Shown: in pieces, positions 21,080-32,589 of the stretch
How positions within the stretch are numbered: the first letter of the stretch is position 1
Layout: the number at the start of each line of letters is the position of its first letter
Notes under the pieces: generated by a model
The model's database searches: none
What the model was told of the DNA's origin: nothing
The model's input: the letters and a program-made list of their open reading frames with translations, nothing else
NCBI RefSeq assembly: GCF_040115645.1
Contig: NC_089546.1
Location: forward strand, 496,001 to 560,000
Direction of reading: 5' to 3'
DNA: 64,000 nt
Source: Euwallacea fornicatus
Lineage: Eukaryota; Arthropoda; Insecta; Coleoptera; Curculionidae
Position numbers and translations under genes: made by a program

Positions 21080-22647
21080 CACTGGCGAGCATAAAATTTG
21101 GGTCACTTTAGTATTTTCGAAATTTTTGCCTTCCTAACTTCCAAAAAAATAAAAAAGGATAGCCTTTATCGATTCTGAGGTTCTTTAACCTTGTTAAGGG
21201 TAAATGGTAAAAAAAACACGATCGTGTACCCAAATAACCGATGTATTGTACAGGTGTCCATTACCCAAGCACTGTAACATTTTTGAACACAATTTTGTGC
21301 TACCGAAAAAAACTCATAATGACATTAATATCGCGTATTTCCCCCTCTAGCGTTTATGACAGCCTGCAAGCGTCGGGGCATGCTTTCAATGAGGTTGCGA
21401 ATAACATCCTGGGGTAGGTTTTCCCATATTTCCTGAAGAAATTCTCGCAATTCCCTAGCCGTTCTTGGAGCGGGTACACGACTGCAAAGACGTCTTTCCA
21501 TCTCGTCCCAAACATGTTCTATGGGATTTAGGTCGGGACTTCGCGCAGGCCAGTCAAATCTCTTCGTATTTGAACCTCATCCATGTAAGCGGTCACGATT
21601 CTTGCAACGTGAGGCCTAGCATTGTTTTGCATAAAAATCGAGTTATCCCCCAGAAACCCCATGAACGGCAAGGACTTGATCTTGCACGACCTCCAGCAAG
21701 TACCTGTGCGCAGTTAGGGATCCATTTTGAATGAAAACTAACTCCGTACGGGCATTAGAAGAGATTCCTCCCCAGACCATAACTGATCCTCCACCAAATG
21801 GAAGACGTTCGGCTATACATGCTTGGGCATACCTCTCGACTGGCCGTCGCCACACTCTCACACGTCTATCAGAACCAGTAAGACAAAATCGAGATTCATC
21901 TGAGAACAATACGGCACTCCAGTCTTCCAAAGTCCAAAGTAAGTGTTCGTGGGCAAAATGTAATCGAGCAATTCGATGAACGCAAGAAAGTGGAGGTCCT
22001 GTAGCCTTGTTCCGAGAGGATAATCCGGCAGCGTGTAATCGCCTACGTACCGTCCATTCACTGACGTTAACGTTTCTTACTTCTTCAAGATGACTTCGCA
22101 GTGAAACTGCGGTCTCGGTGCGATTCCGCAAAACTGCAGATACCAAAAATCGGTCATCCCTAGCTGTGGTTGCTCTTCTGCGGCCTGATCCTGTCTCCTT
22201 GTGAGTAACCCCGTTTCTGCGTAACGTTGAGAGATGCGTTGAACACTGGAAAGGCTAACTCCGACATTTCTGGCAGTTTTACGTTGCCCTCTGCCATCTT
22301 CTAAAGCGGTTACAATTCTTGTTGCAATCACACTATTAATTGGCATTTTTTGCCTTTCTACTGTTAGCGCAACTTGAAGTTAAAGAGAACACCTTTAACC
22401 AATTCGCCTAAAGTGAACAACAATTGAATGGAACTGATAAAGAGGACGCATAGATATTGAAGGTATTTTATCAATCTTTTTTTTTCATGGTAGAACCAAC
22501 CATGCAGAACCGTAAACATTTTCCCAATGATCCGAAATTTCATGAAGCAATGCCGATATGCCAACGAAAAATATCACTTCTCTTTCAATATATATTTTAA
22601 TAATATTTGAAAATTTCGAAGTGACCCGAATTTTATGCTCGCCAGTG
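21080..22647 (-). mobile_element. Tc1-like DNA transposon b, inserted in Copia 2
   Basis: 1,568 bp, flanked by TA (21078-21079, 22648-22649). Ends are CACTGGCGAGCATAAAATTT and its near-perfect inverse, with GGTCACTT following; similarity extends about 40 bp inward. It carries one transposase gene on the minus strand. Position between gag and the knuckle of Copia 2 shows it inserted after that element. Confidence 0.92.
21340..22346 (-). pseudogene. Tc1-like transposase b, second catalytic Asp lost
   Basis: N-terminal HTH region at 22346-22130 (MPINSVIATRIVTALEDG, KTARNVGVSLSSVQRI); then a phase change and 22146-21643 with the second HTH, first catalytic Asp (VLFSDESRFCL) and GGGSVMVWGGI. The C-terminal part continues in other phases: FMQNNARPHVA, where Asn stands at the second catalytic Asp, and SPDLNPIEHVWDEM with the Glu. 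Frame changes near 22130, 21645 and 21560 plus the Asp-to-Asn change make it dead. Confidence 0.88.
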
Positions 22648-22649
22648 TA

Positions 22650-23167
22650 TCTTCGCACTGGTATCGGCACTTTGCTGTTTTATCTTTATTTCTTAGTCAA
22701 GTAGTTTAGTTTTAACAAATGCTAAGGTAAGATTTTCTTCTGATGAAGTCTCTATTGTTGTAATTACACCATCATATGATGTGGGTAATGTAATGAGCAA
22801 ATGTGATACTTTATCACTTTCTTCCAGTTTTGCTCTAGCAGCCAGTAATTCCGCTTTTCCGAAGAGTAAGTTGAGAGGTAACGCTTTTTCGAGCATAGAT
22901 TGCATTTAGGCTTTGTATTATTTCTTTTGCAGTTTTTGTAGGTTGAGCAAAACTGAGGAAAGAGTCAGATAAAAATTCAACAACAGTACCTCTTGCAGTT
23001 AGGTTAGCCTCGTTCCAGTCCTCAGTAGGTTCTTCTAGGATTTCTTTGTCGATAACACTAATCACATCAAGCTCAGTTAATAATTCACGTATTCTGAATT
23101 TCCAGACACTGTACCGGTCTCCATCAAAAGCTTTAATGTTACGTTTCACTTTAAAATTTTGCATCAT
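22650..23167 (-). pseudogene. gag: Copia 2 gag, broken
   Basis: 23167-22835 matches the start of the intact Copia polyprotein (KVKRNIKAFDGDRYSVWKF versus SVKRNIKPFDGERYGVWKF). 22905-22693 continues with KLEESDKVSHLLITLPTSYD in another phase, so a deletion or frameshift lies near 22880. The gag reading ends at the Tc1-b target site. Gag of this group forms the particle and is part of a single Gag-Pol frame in the intact copy. Confidence 0.87.
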
Positions 23168-23260
23168 TCTTATTATTAGTCACTAAACTGCACAATATTT
23201 TTGAAACACCTGTTTATTAGTTCTTACCCCTTTTTAAAATGTGTTTTTTTGGCGTTACAC

Positions 23261-23274
23261 CTGGGCCCATAACC
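23261..23274 (-). promoter_or_regulatory. Copia 2 primer-binding site
   Basis: On the minus strand GGTTATGGGCCCAG directly follows the LTR end. The identical 14-mer lies at the same place in Copia 1. It corresponds to the internal initiator tRNA-Met primer region used by Drosophila copia (known from that family), not to a tRNA 3' end. Confidence 0.75.
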
Positions 23275-23500
23275 TGTTGGGTTATGAGGATAAAAGAAAA
23301 CACACTAATTACTAATGATTATCTATTTTCTGATATGCGCGGTACGATAGACTTTAAAGAGTGTCTTATTATATCAAGACGTAGAAAAGGAATTAATTGA
23401 ATAATCAAGCATCGCTCTAAAACACATACGTCGAACCTGTGTGTTTATATATCATCCTGAAAAGGACTAACCAAACATATCTATCGAAAAATTTATGTGT
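23275..23500 (-). repeat. Copia 2 5' LTR, outer border unclear
   Basis: Begins on the plus strand with TGTTGGGTTATG, like TGTTGGGTATATG of the Copia 1 LTR, next to the primer-binding site. The outer end is not visible: no TG...CA partner or target duplication can be paired because the 3' LTR is missing, and a Tc1 end follows nearby. The 23500 border is an estimate. Confidence 0.45.
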
Positions 23501-23905
23501 CTGATGGAAGTCATACCTTCATAAATTTTGCCTTATGAAAGAAAGCATTATCCAACAAGCCACTTTTATTTGCTTGAATGATCTTTTCTTTCAAATCAAT
23601 CGAATAATAATGTCCGCAGGGCATTTTAAAAACTTAAATTAAATGCACTCAAGACATTGACACTCTTTAATAACGTATCTGTTGATAAATGAAGGAAGTC
23701 GTTCTAATTTTGTCCAGAAAATATTTAAAGAATTTCACAAAAAATTATTTGGAACACTTGTAATAAACAAATATGGGGACTAATGCTAAAAAACTTTCTT
23801 GGTATGTTTCATAGAGACGTATGATACGCACTGAATATAGTAAACAAGTGTATTTGTTTATTTATTGGGAAATAAAAAAAGTCGCTCTAATTTTGTCCAC
23901 TACTG
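23500..23905. mobile_element. Tc1-like right-end fragment
   Basis: Ends with CTAATTTTGTCCACTACTG followed by TA (23906-23907), a Tc1-type terminus. The same block, GTCGTTCTAATTTTGTCCAG, occurs about 185 bp further in (near 23695), matching the outer/inner repeat spacing of the other Tc1 elements here. No transposase or left end is present. Left border is approximate. Confidence 0.55.
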
Positions 23906-23907
23906 TA

Positions 23908-24421
23908 TTTATCACATAATTTAATAAAAATATGTACTATAAAATTAAATTCAGATTATAAGAAATTAAAATTAACATTATCGGGCGCAAAACGGTATTT
24001 GCACCGCAACTTCATGCTCGTATACGTAATGCTTTCTAACTTCTAATTCGAGACATCCCAAAAAACGTGCAGAATGAAATTAGTTGCTAAAATGCATGCC
24101 GTTGGAATATCTAGAGGCTCGGGGATCTACCGACAATATTAACGATGTTATAAGTCTCGAATATCGCTTTGCGGCACTTTACCGCAGGCGCTCCTACCGG
24201 AGGGTTAAAATAAACTGAACCCTATTCCCGAAATTCAACAGAGATTCATCTTTGGTAGGTTTCAACCTAGTTAGTCCCTGAACTAAATTGTCTAAACCCC
24301 TTATATCAGAAAAACATTAAATCAAGCAATTTTCAGCGTAATCCAATCTTTGATTTCTGTACGATTACCAACTAACCTTTTGGTTTTTTCAACCAATTTA
24401 TCCTGAAACGATTCAAAAATA
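23908..24421. other. Unassigned sequence
   Basis: No open frame, repeat border or family motif was recognised between the Tc1 fragment and the TA target of Tc1-c. Confidence 0.5.
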
Positions 24422-24692
24422 TACAGTGGTGGAAAAAATTATGGAATATTTAGTAAATGTTCATTAACTGTTATTAAAAGTAAATTAAACATTTTACATT
24501 GTAGTATAAAATATTCTTTAGTTTATTGTCTTTGAATGCATACCAATTTTTATATTGTCACTATCAATGTTTATCATTTATTGCCTATTGAAATTTTTGG
24601 CCCGGAAAAAAGTATGGAATATTTTGCTGTTTTCGTCTTATTTGGTTTCAGTTCACTGCAGGTCTTAACAATTTATTGTTTATTTTACAAAT

Positions 24693-25262
24693 ATGGCTAA
24701 AAACCAATGTTTCGCCCCTCAATTTAGGGCAAGAGTTGTAGAACTCTATCAAAGTGGTCGTACTCAAAGTGAAGTGGCAAGAACTTTAAAAATCAGTCAG
24801 TGTCGTTTTAAAAATAATTATTATAATAAATTTCGAACTCAGGGAGACGTTCAAAATCGTAGGAAGTCAGGTCGTCCTAAAAAAACTACCCCGATGATCG
24901 ATAAAGCAATCAAACGCATCTCTATGAAAGATCCCCGAAAAACCTTAAGGCAAATTACTGAAGAAATCACCTCGCAATTTAATTTGGAATTAACAAGTAG
25001 AACTGTCAGAAATCGCCTAATAGATGTAGGACTTCTTGGTAGAGTTGCAATTAAAAAACCATTGCTTTCAAAGAAGAACAGATTATCACGTTTAAAATTT
25101 GCAAAGTCCCATTTATCGTGGACTCGAGAAAAATGGAACACCGTCCTTTGGAGTAACGAGAGTAAGTTTAATTTGTTCGGTTCTGATGGTAGAGTATACA
25201 TTAGACGTCCAGTTGGCCAAAGGTAGAATGTAAAGTATCAAACGCCTCCTGTCAAACATGTG
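24693..25262 (+). pseudogene. Tc1-like transposase c, N-terminal part, catalytic Asp changed
   Basis: Starts MAKNQCFAPQFRARVVEL; two helix-turn-helix units around QSEVARTLKISQ and LTSRTVRNRLID with GRPKK between them. The first catalytic position reads WSNESKFNLF: Asn replaces the expected Asp. A stop at about 25226 follows GQR, and the coding sequence is cut at 25262 by the BEL target duplication GTGGG. The rest of the protein lies at 31845-32290. Confidence 0.9.
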
Positions 25263-25267
25263 GTGGG

Positions 25268-25763
25268 TGTAAAATCACTTAGGTAATTTTTGGAATTAAT
25301 TATATGCTGCTTCTTTCTCTACGGTAAAAATATATTTTATAACGTATCTTTAACACGCACAACTTCTGTGTTGGAGACCAGCAGCAGAAAGAAGAGAGCG
25401 ATTTTACATTTTTCCAATCTTAAATACTAACATATGATTTGATAGACATAGGCGTACCCTGTCCTGGATTCACCTGCTAACGCAAAACCACACAACTAGC
25501 TAATTCTAATACCAACAATAACTTAAGATAGCAGTGCGCCAAAGAAAAATCGGCACTTATCCCTGCCTTATCGTAATCACATGGACTAGAAATCCATTGC
25601 CGACAAAGGCTTTTGTGGGCAATTTTGATGCCGCCAAATCAGGATAGCGAGTTCTGGCATACCCGATAGCATGCTACCAGAGGCGTACCAGAAAGGGTAC
25701 ATTTTACCCTCGCCCAGCCCATAACACTCAATTAAAAACCATCTTTACGTTAAATTTCGAACA
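25268..25763 (-). repeat. BEL 2 3' LTR, 496 bp
   Basis: TGTAAAAT...CGAACA on the plus strand, TG...CA ends. Same length as the 5' copy and differing at two sites that I can see. Confidence 0.95.
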
Positions 25764-25791
25764 TGCCGCCCGCCTTGAAAGGCTCTGGCTT

Positions 25792-28700
25792 TTAACTTAA
25801 CACAGGTAACATACAAGACACAAAATTAATAATCGTAACAATAATAATAATAATACAAAAAATACGAATCATTAGTCCAATGGCAGAGGACATATTTTGG
25901 AAAAACAACGCTTCAGCAACCCAGATTGGGTTTTTATTGCTGCAACACGCGCCACCTTGTCCTTTCCCCGAAACACTTCTACCACTTTTCCTAATTTCCA
26001 CCTCATAGGGGGGGTATTGCCATCCTTCACCAACACTAGCGCACCCTTGGTCAGACTGTCGTAGTTCTGCTTCCACTTCGTCCGCTGTTGAAGCTCGGCA
26101 ATATACTCCTTGCTCCATTGCTGCCCTGATCCAGAGATGTTGTTTTAATTGTTGCAGGTGCTGGTACAATGACAATCGATTAACGGGTAACCTCCTAAGA
26201 TCTTCATTCAGCCAAGAACCCAGTTGTCGTCCGATGAGCAAATGTCCAGGCGTTAATGGAGTGAGATCCTCAGGATCAGAGGATAAGGGTGAAAGGGGAC
26301 GTGAATTCATTATTGCCTCTACCTCGGATAACAGTGTATAGAAATGTTCGAACGTTAATGGGGTATTGCTAATCACTCGCTTTAAATGGACCTTCATACT
26401 TTTAATCCCTGCTTCCCAAAGACCCCCAAAATGCGGCGATTGAGGTGGTATGAAATGCCATTCGACTTCTTCTTTACATATACTTGAGGTTAATTCAACT
26501 TTGTTTTGCTTAATAAAATTGCCTAACTCTTTTAACTCGGAATAGGCCGAAACAAAATTGCCGCCATTATCCGAATAGACCACGGAAGGCCTACCCCGTC
26601 TTGCAGAAAATCTGCGTAATGCTAATATAAATGCCTCTTTTGTGAGGTCTGTTACTAACTCGAGATGAACGGCCTTTGTCAAAAAACAAACAAAAAGGCA
26701 AATATAGGCCTTTGAAATTTTGGAGCCACGACCAGTCCGATTCTTTAGCAAAAAGGGACCTGCGTAGTCAACGCCCACAACGTCAAATGGGTGATTGGGT
26801 GTTACTCGCTGTTCGGGTAGATCTCCCATAATAGGTTTTAATACTTTGGGATTATATCTAAAACACTTTATACATTTATGTACAATTTGCTTAGCTAACG
26901 ACCGGCCTGCTAATGGCCAATAGGACTCTCGTATTGAGGCCAATAGATGCTGTGGCCCACAATGGTATGACTTCACATGCTCATGGACAAAAATGAGTTT
27001 GGTGAGATGGTGTCGTGCAGGCAATATTAAGGGATGTTTTTTCTCAAAGCTAAATTTTGAATTTGCTAGTCTTCCACCAACCCTTAAGCATCCAAATTCA
27101 TCAACGAAAGGCTTTAAATTAAGAATTTTTAAGGATGTTTTTAACTTACTAGCTTTTATTTGTGCAAATTCTTCAGGAAACCATTTTTCTTGCACATGTC
27201 TTAATAGTAATTTAAAAGAATGATCAATTTCATTTTTCGTCAATCGACCATAGATACGCTCACTTGAATTTTGTCGACAATTGTGCCCAAATCTGTGCAT
27301 TAAGGTTGTTATTCTTCTCAACTTCATCAATTCAGAGAATCTTGATACAACATAATTGTTTTCCCTTTCCATTAAATTAGAGACACAATATGTTTTGATT
27401 TTACGTAAATCAGGTAAATCACACCTTTTCCCAGGAGTCGTTGGCCATTCATTCTCAGGCAAGCCCAAGAACTGCGGTCCATGCCACCATATTTTTAATG
27501 TTTTAATTTCGGAGCACCTTATGCCACGGAATAGACAGTCCGCTGGATTGCATTCACCTGGGACATGCCTCCACGTATCCTGCTTAGTGATTTCTTGAAT
27601 TTCGGAAACTCTGTTACTTACAAAGATTTTTAATTTGTTTGGAGCAGTCGTTACCCATCCTAAGACGATTGTTGAATCTGTCCAAAAATATGTTTTTTTT
27701 ACATTCAACCTTAATGCTTTTGAAACCTTCTTTGCAAGTCTAGAAGCTATCAGAGCGCCGCAAAGTTCTAACCTAGGTAAAGTCACAGTTTGTAAAGGTG
27801 CAACCTTAGCCTTGGCCGCTACAAGACATACCTTTATGTCCCCATTTTCGTTCATAGACTTGAGATAAATGCAAGCACCATATGCTTTTTCTGAACTGTC
27901 GGAAAAACAATGCATTTCAACGAACCTTGACTCTTCAGAACCTATATGGCGTTCTATCCTAAGTTCATTCAAAATGTCTAATTCGGACGTGAAATCGGAC
28001 CAAATCACAGCAATATTATGGGGCACTGGATCATCCCATGATAGCCTTTCTAACCAGAGGCCCTGGAGAAGGATTTTTACCACAATTACGCATGGGCTTA
28101 TTAATCCCAAAGGATCGAAAATTTTTGCACTTTCAGATAATATTGTTCGCTTAGTAATTTTCTTAGAATGACCTATGTTATTCACCTTATACATTAATTT
28201 GTCTTGACTAAGGGTCCAGATCAGACCCAGTGTTTTTTTTTCGCCGTTTTCACCGAATTCCACAATTTTGGATAAGGGATCATTATCAGGAATTCTTTCT
28301 AAAATAGTCGGATCATTGGAATAGAACTTTCGCAAAATAAAACCACCTCGTCGGACGGTTTCAAACACTAATTCACATATTCGTTTTGCGTTTTCCACGG
28401 TATCGGCTCCTGTAAATAGATCATCGACGTATAAATCAGTTTTAATAATCTCGGCTACATCGGGAAAAGTGCCTTCAATGTCAAGAGCTAGCTGAAACAA
28501 ACACCGAATCGCGAGAAAGGATGCCGACGTAGTACCATATGTGACTGTATTTAGTTCGTAACAACTTAACGGCTCTTCAGGGTTGAATCGCCATAAGATA
28601 CGTTGTAGTGGCTTATCCTCTGGAGAAACCCACACGGACCTATACATTTTTGTACAGTCGGCCGAAATAACGAATTTATGCTGTCTGAATCGAATTAGAA

Positions 28701-29088
28701 TTGAGAACAAATCTTGTTGTACTATAGGGCCATTCATCTTAATGTGGTTTAAGGAAAATCCTGTGCAACTTGGCAGTGATGCATCAAAAACGACACGAAG
28801 ATTAGTCGTGATGGCATTTTCTCGATATACGCCATGATGACACATAAAATAGTCGCCTGAAGAAGTGGCATTGAAATCTGGGATTTTAGTCATATGTCCT
28901 AAATGTATGTATTCCTTCATAAAATCATGGTATAGCCTTTTGTAATTATCATTGCCACGCATTTTGCGTTCAAGACTTAAAAACCGTTTCTTAGCTTGTT
29001 CAAATGAACTACCTAGTTTTGAAGCTTTCAATTTTAAAGGTAGCCTAACCACAAATGAACCATCTTCATTCCGCCTTGTATTATCCAC
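25792..29088 (-). pseudogene. pol: BEL 2 pol: RT, RNase H, integrase; C terminus out of frame
   Basis: A 1,098-residue open frame. RT: SYELNTVTYGTTSASFLAIR and TDLYVDDLFTGAD (YVDD). RNase H: CFSDSSEKAYGACIYL and FWTDSTIVLGW. Integrase: HHLTKLIFVHEHVKSYHCG and CIKCFRY zinc ligands, GVDYAGPF, YSDNGGNFV and FGGLWEAGIKSMK (Asp, Asp, Glu). The last roughly 115 residues (after LKQHLWIR, from about 26130) are an out-of-phase reading; the genuine integrase C terminus is in another frame, so a one-base indel lies there. The start at 29088 is not the true N terminus: coding sequence continues upstream to about 29215. Confidence 0.92.
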
Positions 29089-29209
29089 AAAGTGCTTTTC
29101 ACACGCTAATTCTTCTTCAGATAATTTTTTCTCCGCAACGTCGATATTTTCTATCTCCCAAAACCTTCTTAAATCATTATGAATTTGCTGATTAATTTGA
29201 GTTTCGGTA

Positions 29210-30175
29210 TTAATTAAACAACAACAACAAACTTACAAGCGTCGTCTTATTCAGCTTCCCGACAGGGCCGGTCACAATCCAACCAAGCCTTGTGCTTTGT
29301 AAGGTTGGCAAATTAACACCTAGACAGATTTTTTCATCGTATAACAAATTCCACAACAGATCCGAGCCAATCAACATATCAACTTGCTGAGGCTTAAAAA
29401 ATTCAGGATCTGCTAACTTACAATTACTGGGCAATGTCAGCTGATTGGTATTTATCAACGTGCTTGGTAAGGGTCCCGTAATCTTAGGGATCACAAAGCA
29501 AGAAATTTTTTCTGAAAACTCACCTACCTTGGAAAATATTTTTGTGTTACATTTATAGCTTATCATTGAAAGGGAATTATTTATACCGTTTAATGAGACA
29601 TTAATCTTTTCTTTAACCAGCTGAAGTTTGTCGCAGGCGCTTTCGGTAATGAAACTCGACTGAGATCCACTGTCTAACATTACCCGAATGTTATGTTTAT
29701 TATTAAATCGGTCTAAAATGTAAACGTGAGCCGTCGATAATAAGACATCGCTTATGTCACAATTAGCAGAATTGTTGTTTATTTCCCTTACATTACCCAA
29801 GGAAGAAGATGAGCACTCTTCGCCAACATTATAATCTTGGCCTTTATCGCAAAGTACTTGTAGATTAATTTTTTCATTGTGTAATAAGGTATTATGTTTA
29901 CGGTGACATTTTTTGCATGTTGGTTTTCGACAATTTTTATTGAAATGACCGGACTTTAGGCAATTCAAACATAATTTTAGAGAGATGATTTTCTCACCAC
30001 GTTTTTCAACTGGAATTTTTAAAAAAGAAGGACACGATTGAATATAGTGGTCACCTTTACAATATACACACTTTGGTGACTTGCTATCAGCCAAATTTGA
30101 ATTTTGTGTATTATTATTTACAGAAAGTAGACCTCTAAAATTTCCGACTTGCTTTTCCATTCGAACTTGTTCCAA
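29210..30175 (-). pseudogene. pol: BEL 2 zinc knuckles and aspartic protease
   Basis: Three Cys/His clusters: CVYCKGDHYIQSC, CLNCLKSGHFNKNC and CKKCHRKHNTLLH. Then the protease active site VMLDSGSQSSFITESACDKL and the C-terminal strand VDMLIGSDLLWNLL. The frame is the same as gag above (30236), separated by a stop. It ends at 29210 in a short TTG repeat where the phase changes relative to RT; slippage in that repeat is a simple explanation. Protease would cut the polyprotein. Confidence 0.88.
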
Positions 30176-30235
30176 ATTATCTAAAAGTTCCGCCTTGGCT
30201 GACAGGAATCTTTTGAAATCTTCTAAAGAAGGATT

Positions 30236-31081
30236 TTATTGTGCCTTTGATTTAAATGTTTCCCATTCTCTAGCAGTAAATTTATCCAATTTAGTGCTTA
30301 ACAAATATACAATTGGGACATCCCATGATTCTGTGGGTAACCCTATCTGATTCAACGCACGCATATTTTTTACTACATTATTCAAAATTACACGCATGCA
30401 TTTGGCTGACTCCTTACTCATGACCTCTATGTTGTAAATATTCTTCATATGATTGTGTATCAATAATTTATCATTATTATAGCGTTTTCCCAATAGCTCC
30501 CATGCAACGTTGTAGTTGTTGGACGTAAACTCTATGGTTGATATTAATTGAATAGGTTCATTGCGCACGGAAGCTCTCAAATAATGAAACCGCTGAATGT
30601 CCGATAGTGACTCATTTTTATGGATAAGAGACTCAAAAACGTCCCTGAATTCAAGCCAATTTTGCAATACACCGTCAAATATAGGCAAGTTTATATCTGG
30701 CAGTTTTACAGATTGGCTATGATTGCCACAGACCGAGTTTTGAGAATCTTTCACAGAACTTTTATTGCTACTATCGTTGTTTTTGTTGTCCTCCAAATAC
30801 CTTTTTGCTAAAGAGATCACTGCATAATAGCTGTTTTCAAACTCGCCCCGTTCTAAATATTCCTGATCCAGTTCGGCTAATTCGCATGTTGACTCAATGC
30901 TATCTTGAATATCGCCAAATTTTTGTAGTAAATTAACCTCAATATTATTCAGACGAGTTTCTAATTCTAAAATTAATTGATACGATATACCTGTGTTATC
31001 TTTAAAGTTATCATTAATGTATTTTGCAAAATTAGTCAGGCTAGCTTTTACAGAACCTCTTTGCCTCTTTAGTGTATTCAT
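30236..31081 (-). pseudogene. gag: BEL 2 gag, stop codon near its end
   Basis: A 281-residue frame starting MNTLKRQRGSVKASLTNFAK, with a coiled-coil-like N-terminal region and LPIFDGVLQNWLEFRDVFES, the signature of the BEL/Pao gag-like domain (DUF1759). A TAA at 30236-30238 interrupts the frame; the same phase reopens and leads into the knuckles. A T-run (31082-31097) lies just before the start codon on the plus strand. Confidence 0.88.
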
Positions 31082-31325
31082 TTTTTTTTTTTTTTTTATT
31101 TTGCAATACGCCCTAAACTCCGTAACTGATGTTATGAATGAACAATATAATTTTTAATAGGCAAATAAGGCAGTAATGAAATACACAACTTGGAAAATAA
31201 ATGCTTGGAAACAAAGGAAAAAGGATAGAGTTACTCAACTCACCACTTTATTTGTCTTCTCATCTAGCTCGAACATATAGGCACTTATTCACTTTACTTG
31301 TTTGACTGATAATTAAATCCGGAAA

Positions 31326-31343
31326 ATCCGGCTCGAAGGACCA
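31326..31343 (-). promoter_or_regulatory. BEL 2 primer-binding site
   Basis: TGGTCCTTCGAGCCGGAT on the minus strand directly follows the 5' LTR. The TGG start complements a tRNA CCA end. I do not assign the tRNA. Confidence 0.75.
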
Positions 31344-31839
31344 TGTAAAATCACTTAGGTAATTTTTGGAATTAATTATATGCTGCTTCTTTCTCTACGG
31401 TAAAAATATATTTTATAACGTATCTTTAACACGCACAACTTCTGTGTTGGAGACCAGCAGCAGAAAGAAGAGGGCGATTTTACATTTTTCCAATCTTAAA
31501 TACTAACATATGATTTGATAGACATAGGCGTACCCTGTCCTGGATTCACCTGCTAACGCAAAACCACACAACTAGCTAATTCTAATACCAACAATAACTT
31601 AAGATAGCAGTGCGCCAAAGAAAAATCGGCACTTATCCCTGCCTTATCGTAATCACATGGACTAGAAATCCATTGCCGACAAAGGCGTTTGTGGGCAATT
31701 TTGATGCCGCCAAATCAGGATAGCGAGTTCTGGCATACCCGATAGCATGCTACCAGAGGCGTACCAGAAAGGGTACATTTTACCCTCGCCCAGCCCATAA
31801 CACTCAATTAAAAACCATCTTTACGTTAAATTTCGAACA
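31344..31839 (-). repeat. BEL 2 5' LTR, 496 bp
   Basis: Partner of 25268-25763; contains the promoter for element transcription by position. Flanked outside by the second copy of GTGGG. Confidence 0.95.
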
Positions 31840-31844
31840 GTGGG

Positions 31845-32290
31845 AGCGTAATGGTTTGGGAATGTTTTACGCGATGCAAAACTGGACCTGTGGTTCCTGT
31901 AGAGGGCAACATGGATCATTATCAATATCGACCAATCTTGGAGGATAATATGTTGCCTTTTGCCGAAGAAGATATGTCACTTCGTTGGATCTTTCAGCAA
32001 GATAACGATCCCAAGCATACTTCTAAAGTTGTAATGGAGTGGTTTTTGAGTCATCATGTAGTCGTACTGGATTGGCCCTCTCAGTCCCCTGACCTCAATC
32101 CAATTGAGTATCTGTGGGAAATATTAGACAAGCGAATTAAATCAAAACCTATTAGTAATAAAGTCGAACTTCTTCAAACTATCTAGGAGGAGTGGCACCA
32201 AATTCCTGTGAAGACGTTGCAGAAGCTTGTAGATTCTATGCCAGCACGTTGTCAGGCAGTAATCGATGCAAAAGGTTTTGCTACAAAATA
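31845..32290 (+). pseudogene. Tc1-like transposase c, C-terminal part
   Basis: Continues the gene at 24693 after BEL 2: VMVWECFTRCKTGPV, QQDNDPKHTSKVV (second catalytic Asp) and DLNPIEYLWEILD (Glu). A TAG near 32184 interrupts it before the end, which is readable as SMPARCQAVIDAKG and stops at about 32290. With the Asp-to-Asn change upstream, the gene has at least three lesions besides the insertion. Confidence 0.9.
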
Positions 32291-32363
32291 TTAATTTTAT
32301 GACCGTTTCGATCTTTATTTAGAAATAAAACGAAAATATTCCATACTTTTTTCCACTACTGTA

Positions 32364-32589
32364 GGTGTCTAATTCGCTAATCTTTAAAAACGCAATAACC
32401 TGTAATCAAAATCTCACAGTGGCTGATGAACTTATTAAGTGTATTGCTATCACCATTATATTATGGTTTAATAAAATCAAGCCTTAACTTGAACAAATCC
32501 CAATTTAAAGAGAGGTTTGAAAGGTTTGTACTAGTTGAAGCTTTATTATGCGGGCCGTTATGCGGATAGTGGAGGGAATTTAAATTAGA
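32364..32589. other. Unassigned sequence
   Basis: No open frame or family motif recognised between the Tc1-c target site and the LTR-like stretch. Confidence 0.5.

Larger units (their letters stand above)
17399..23500 (-). mobile_element. Copia-type retrotransposon 2, decayed, 3' truncated
   Basis: Same family as the intact Copia at 47950-52988, sharing gag start, protease, integrase and the 14-bp primer-binding site. Minus-strand order: 5' LTR (from 23275), PBS (23261-23274), gag (23167-22650), a Tc1 insertion, knuckle and protease, pre-integrase domain, integrase, a Jockey insertion, end of integrase and the first part of RT. It stops at about 17398, so most of RT, RNase H and the 3' LTR are missing. 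Confidence 0.87.
25268..31839 (-). mobile_element. BEL/Pao retrotransposon 2, nearly complete, recent
   Basis: 6,572 bp with two 496-bp LTRs (25268-25763, 31344-31839), TSD GTGGG (25263-25267, 31840-31844), a primer-binding site inside the 5' LTR (31326-31343) and a polypurine tract (AAGGCGGGCGGCA) before the 3' LTR. I see two substitutions between the LTRs (near 25397/31473 and 25608/31684), so insertion was recent. Gag, protease, RT, RNase H and integrase are all present. A stop in gag, a phase change near 29215 and another in the integrase C terminus near 26130 argue that this copy is not autonomous. Confidence 0.95.
24424..32361 (+). mobile_element. Tc1-like DNA transposon c, split by BEL 2
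   Basis: Ends CAGTGGTGGAAAAAATTATG (after TA 24422-24423) and its inverse finishing at 32361 (before TA 32362-32363), with one or two differences. Without the 6.6-kb BEL insertion and one copy of its GTGGG duplication the element is about 1.36 kb. It is the only coding element in the window oriented on the plus strand. An inner repeat (GGAAAAAAGTATGGAATATT) lies near 24603. Confidence 0.92.

Noticed and set aside
25792..26130. C-terminal 115 residues of the BEL 2 pol frame, with a hydrophobic end resembling a membrane anchor
   Set aside because: Out-of-phase reading after an indel; the integrase C terminus is readable in another frame.
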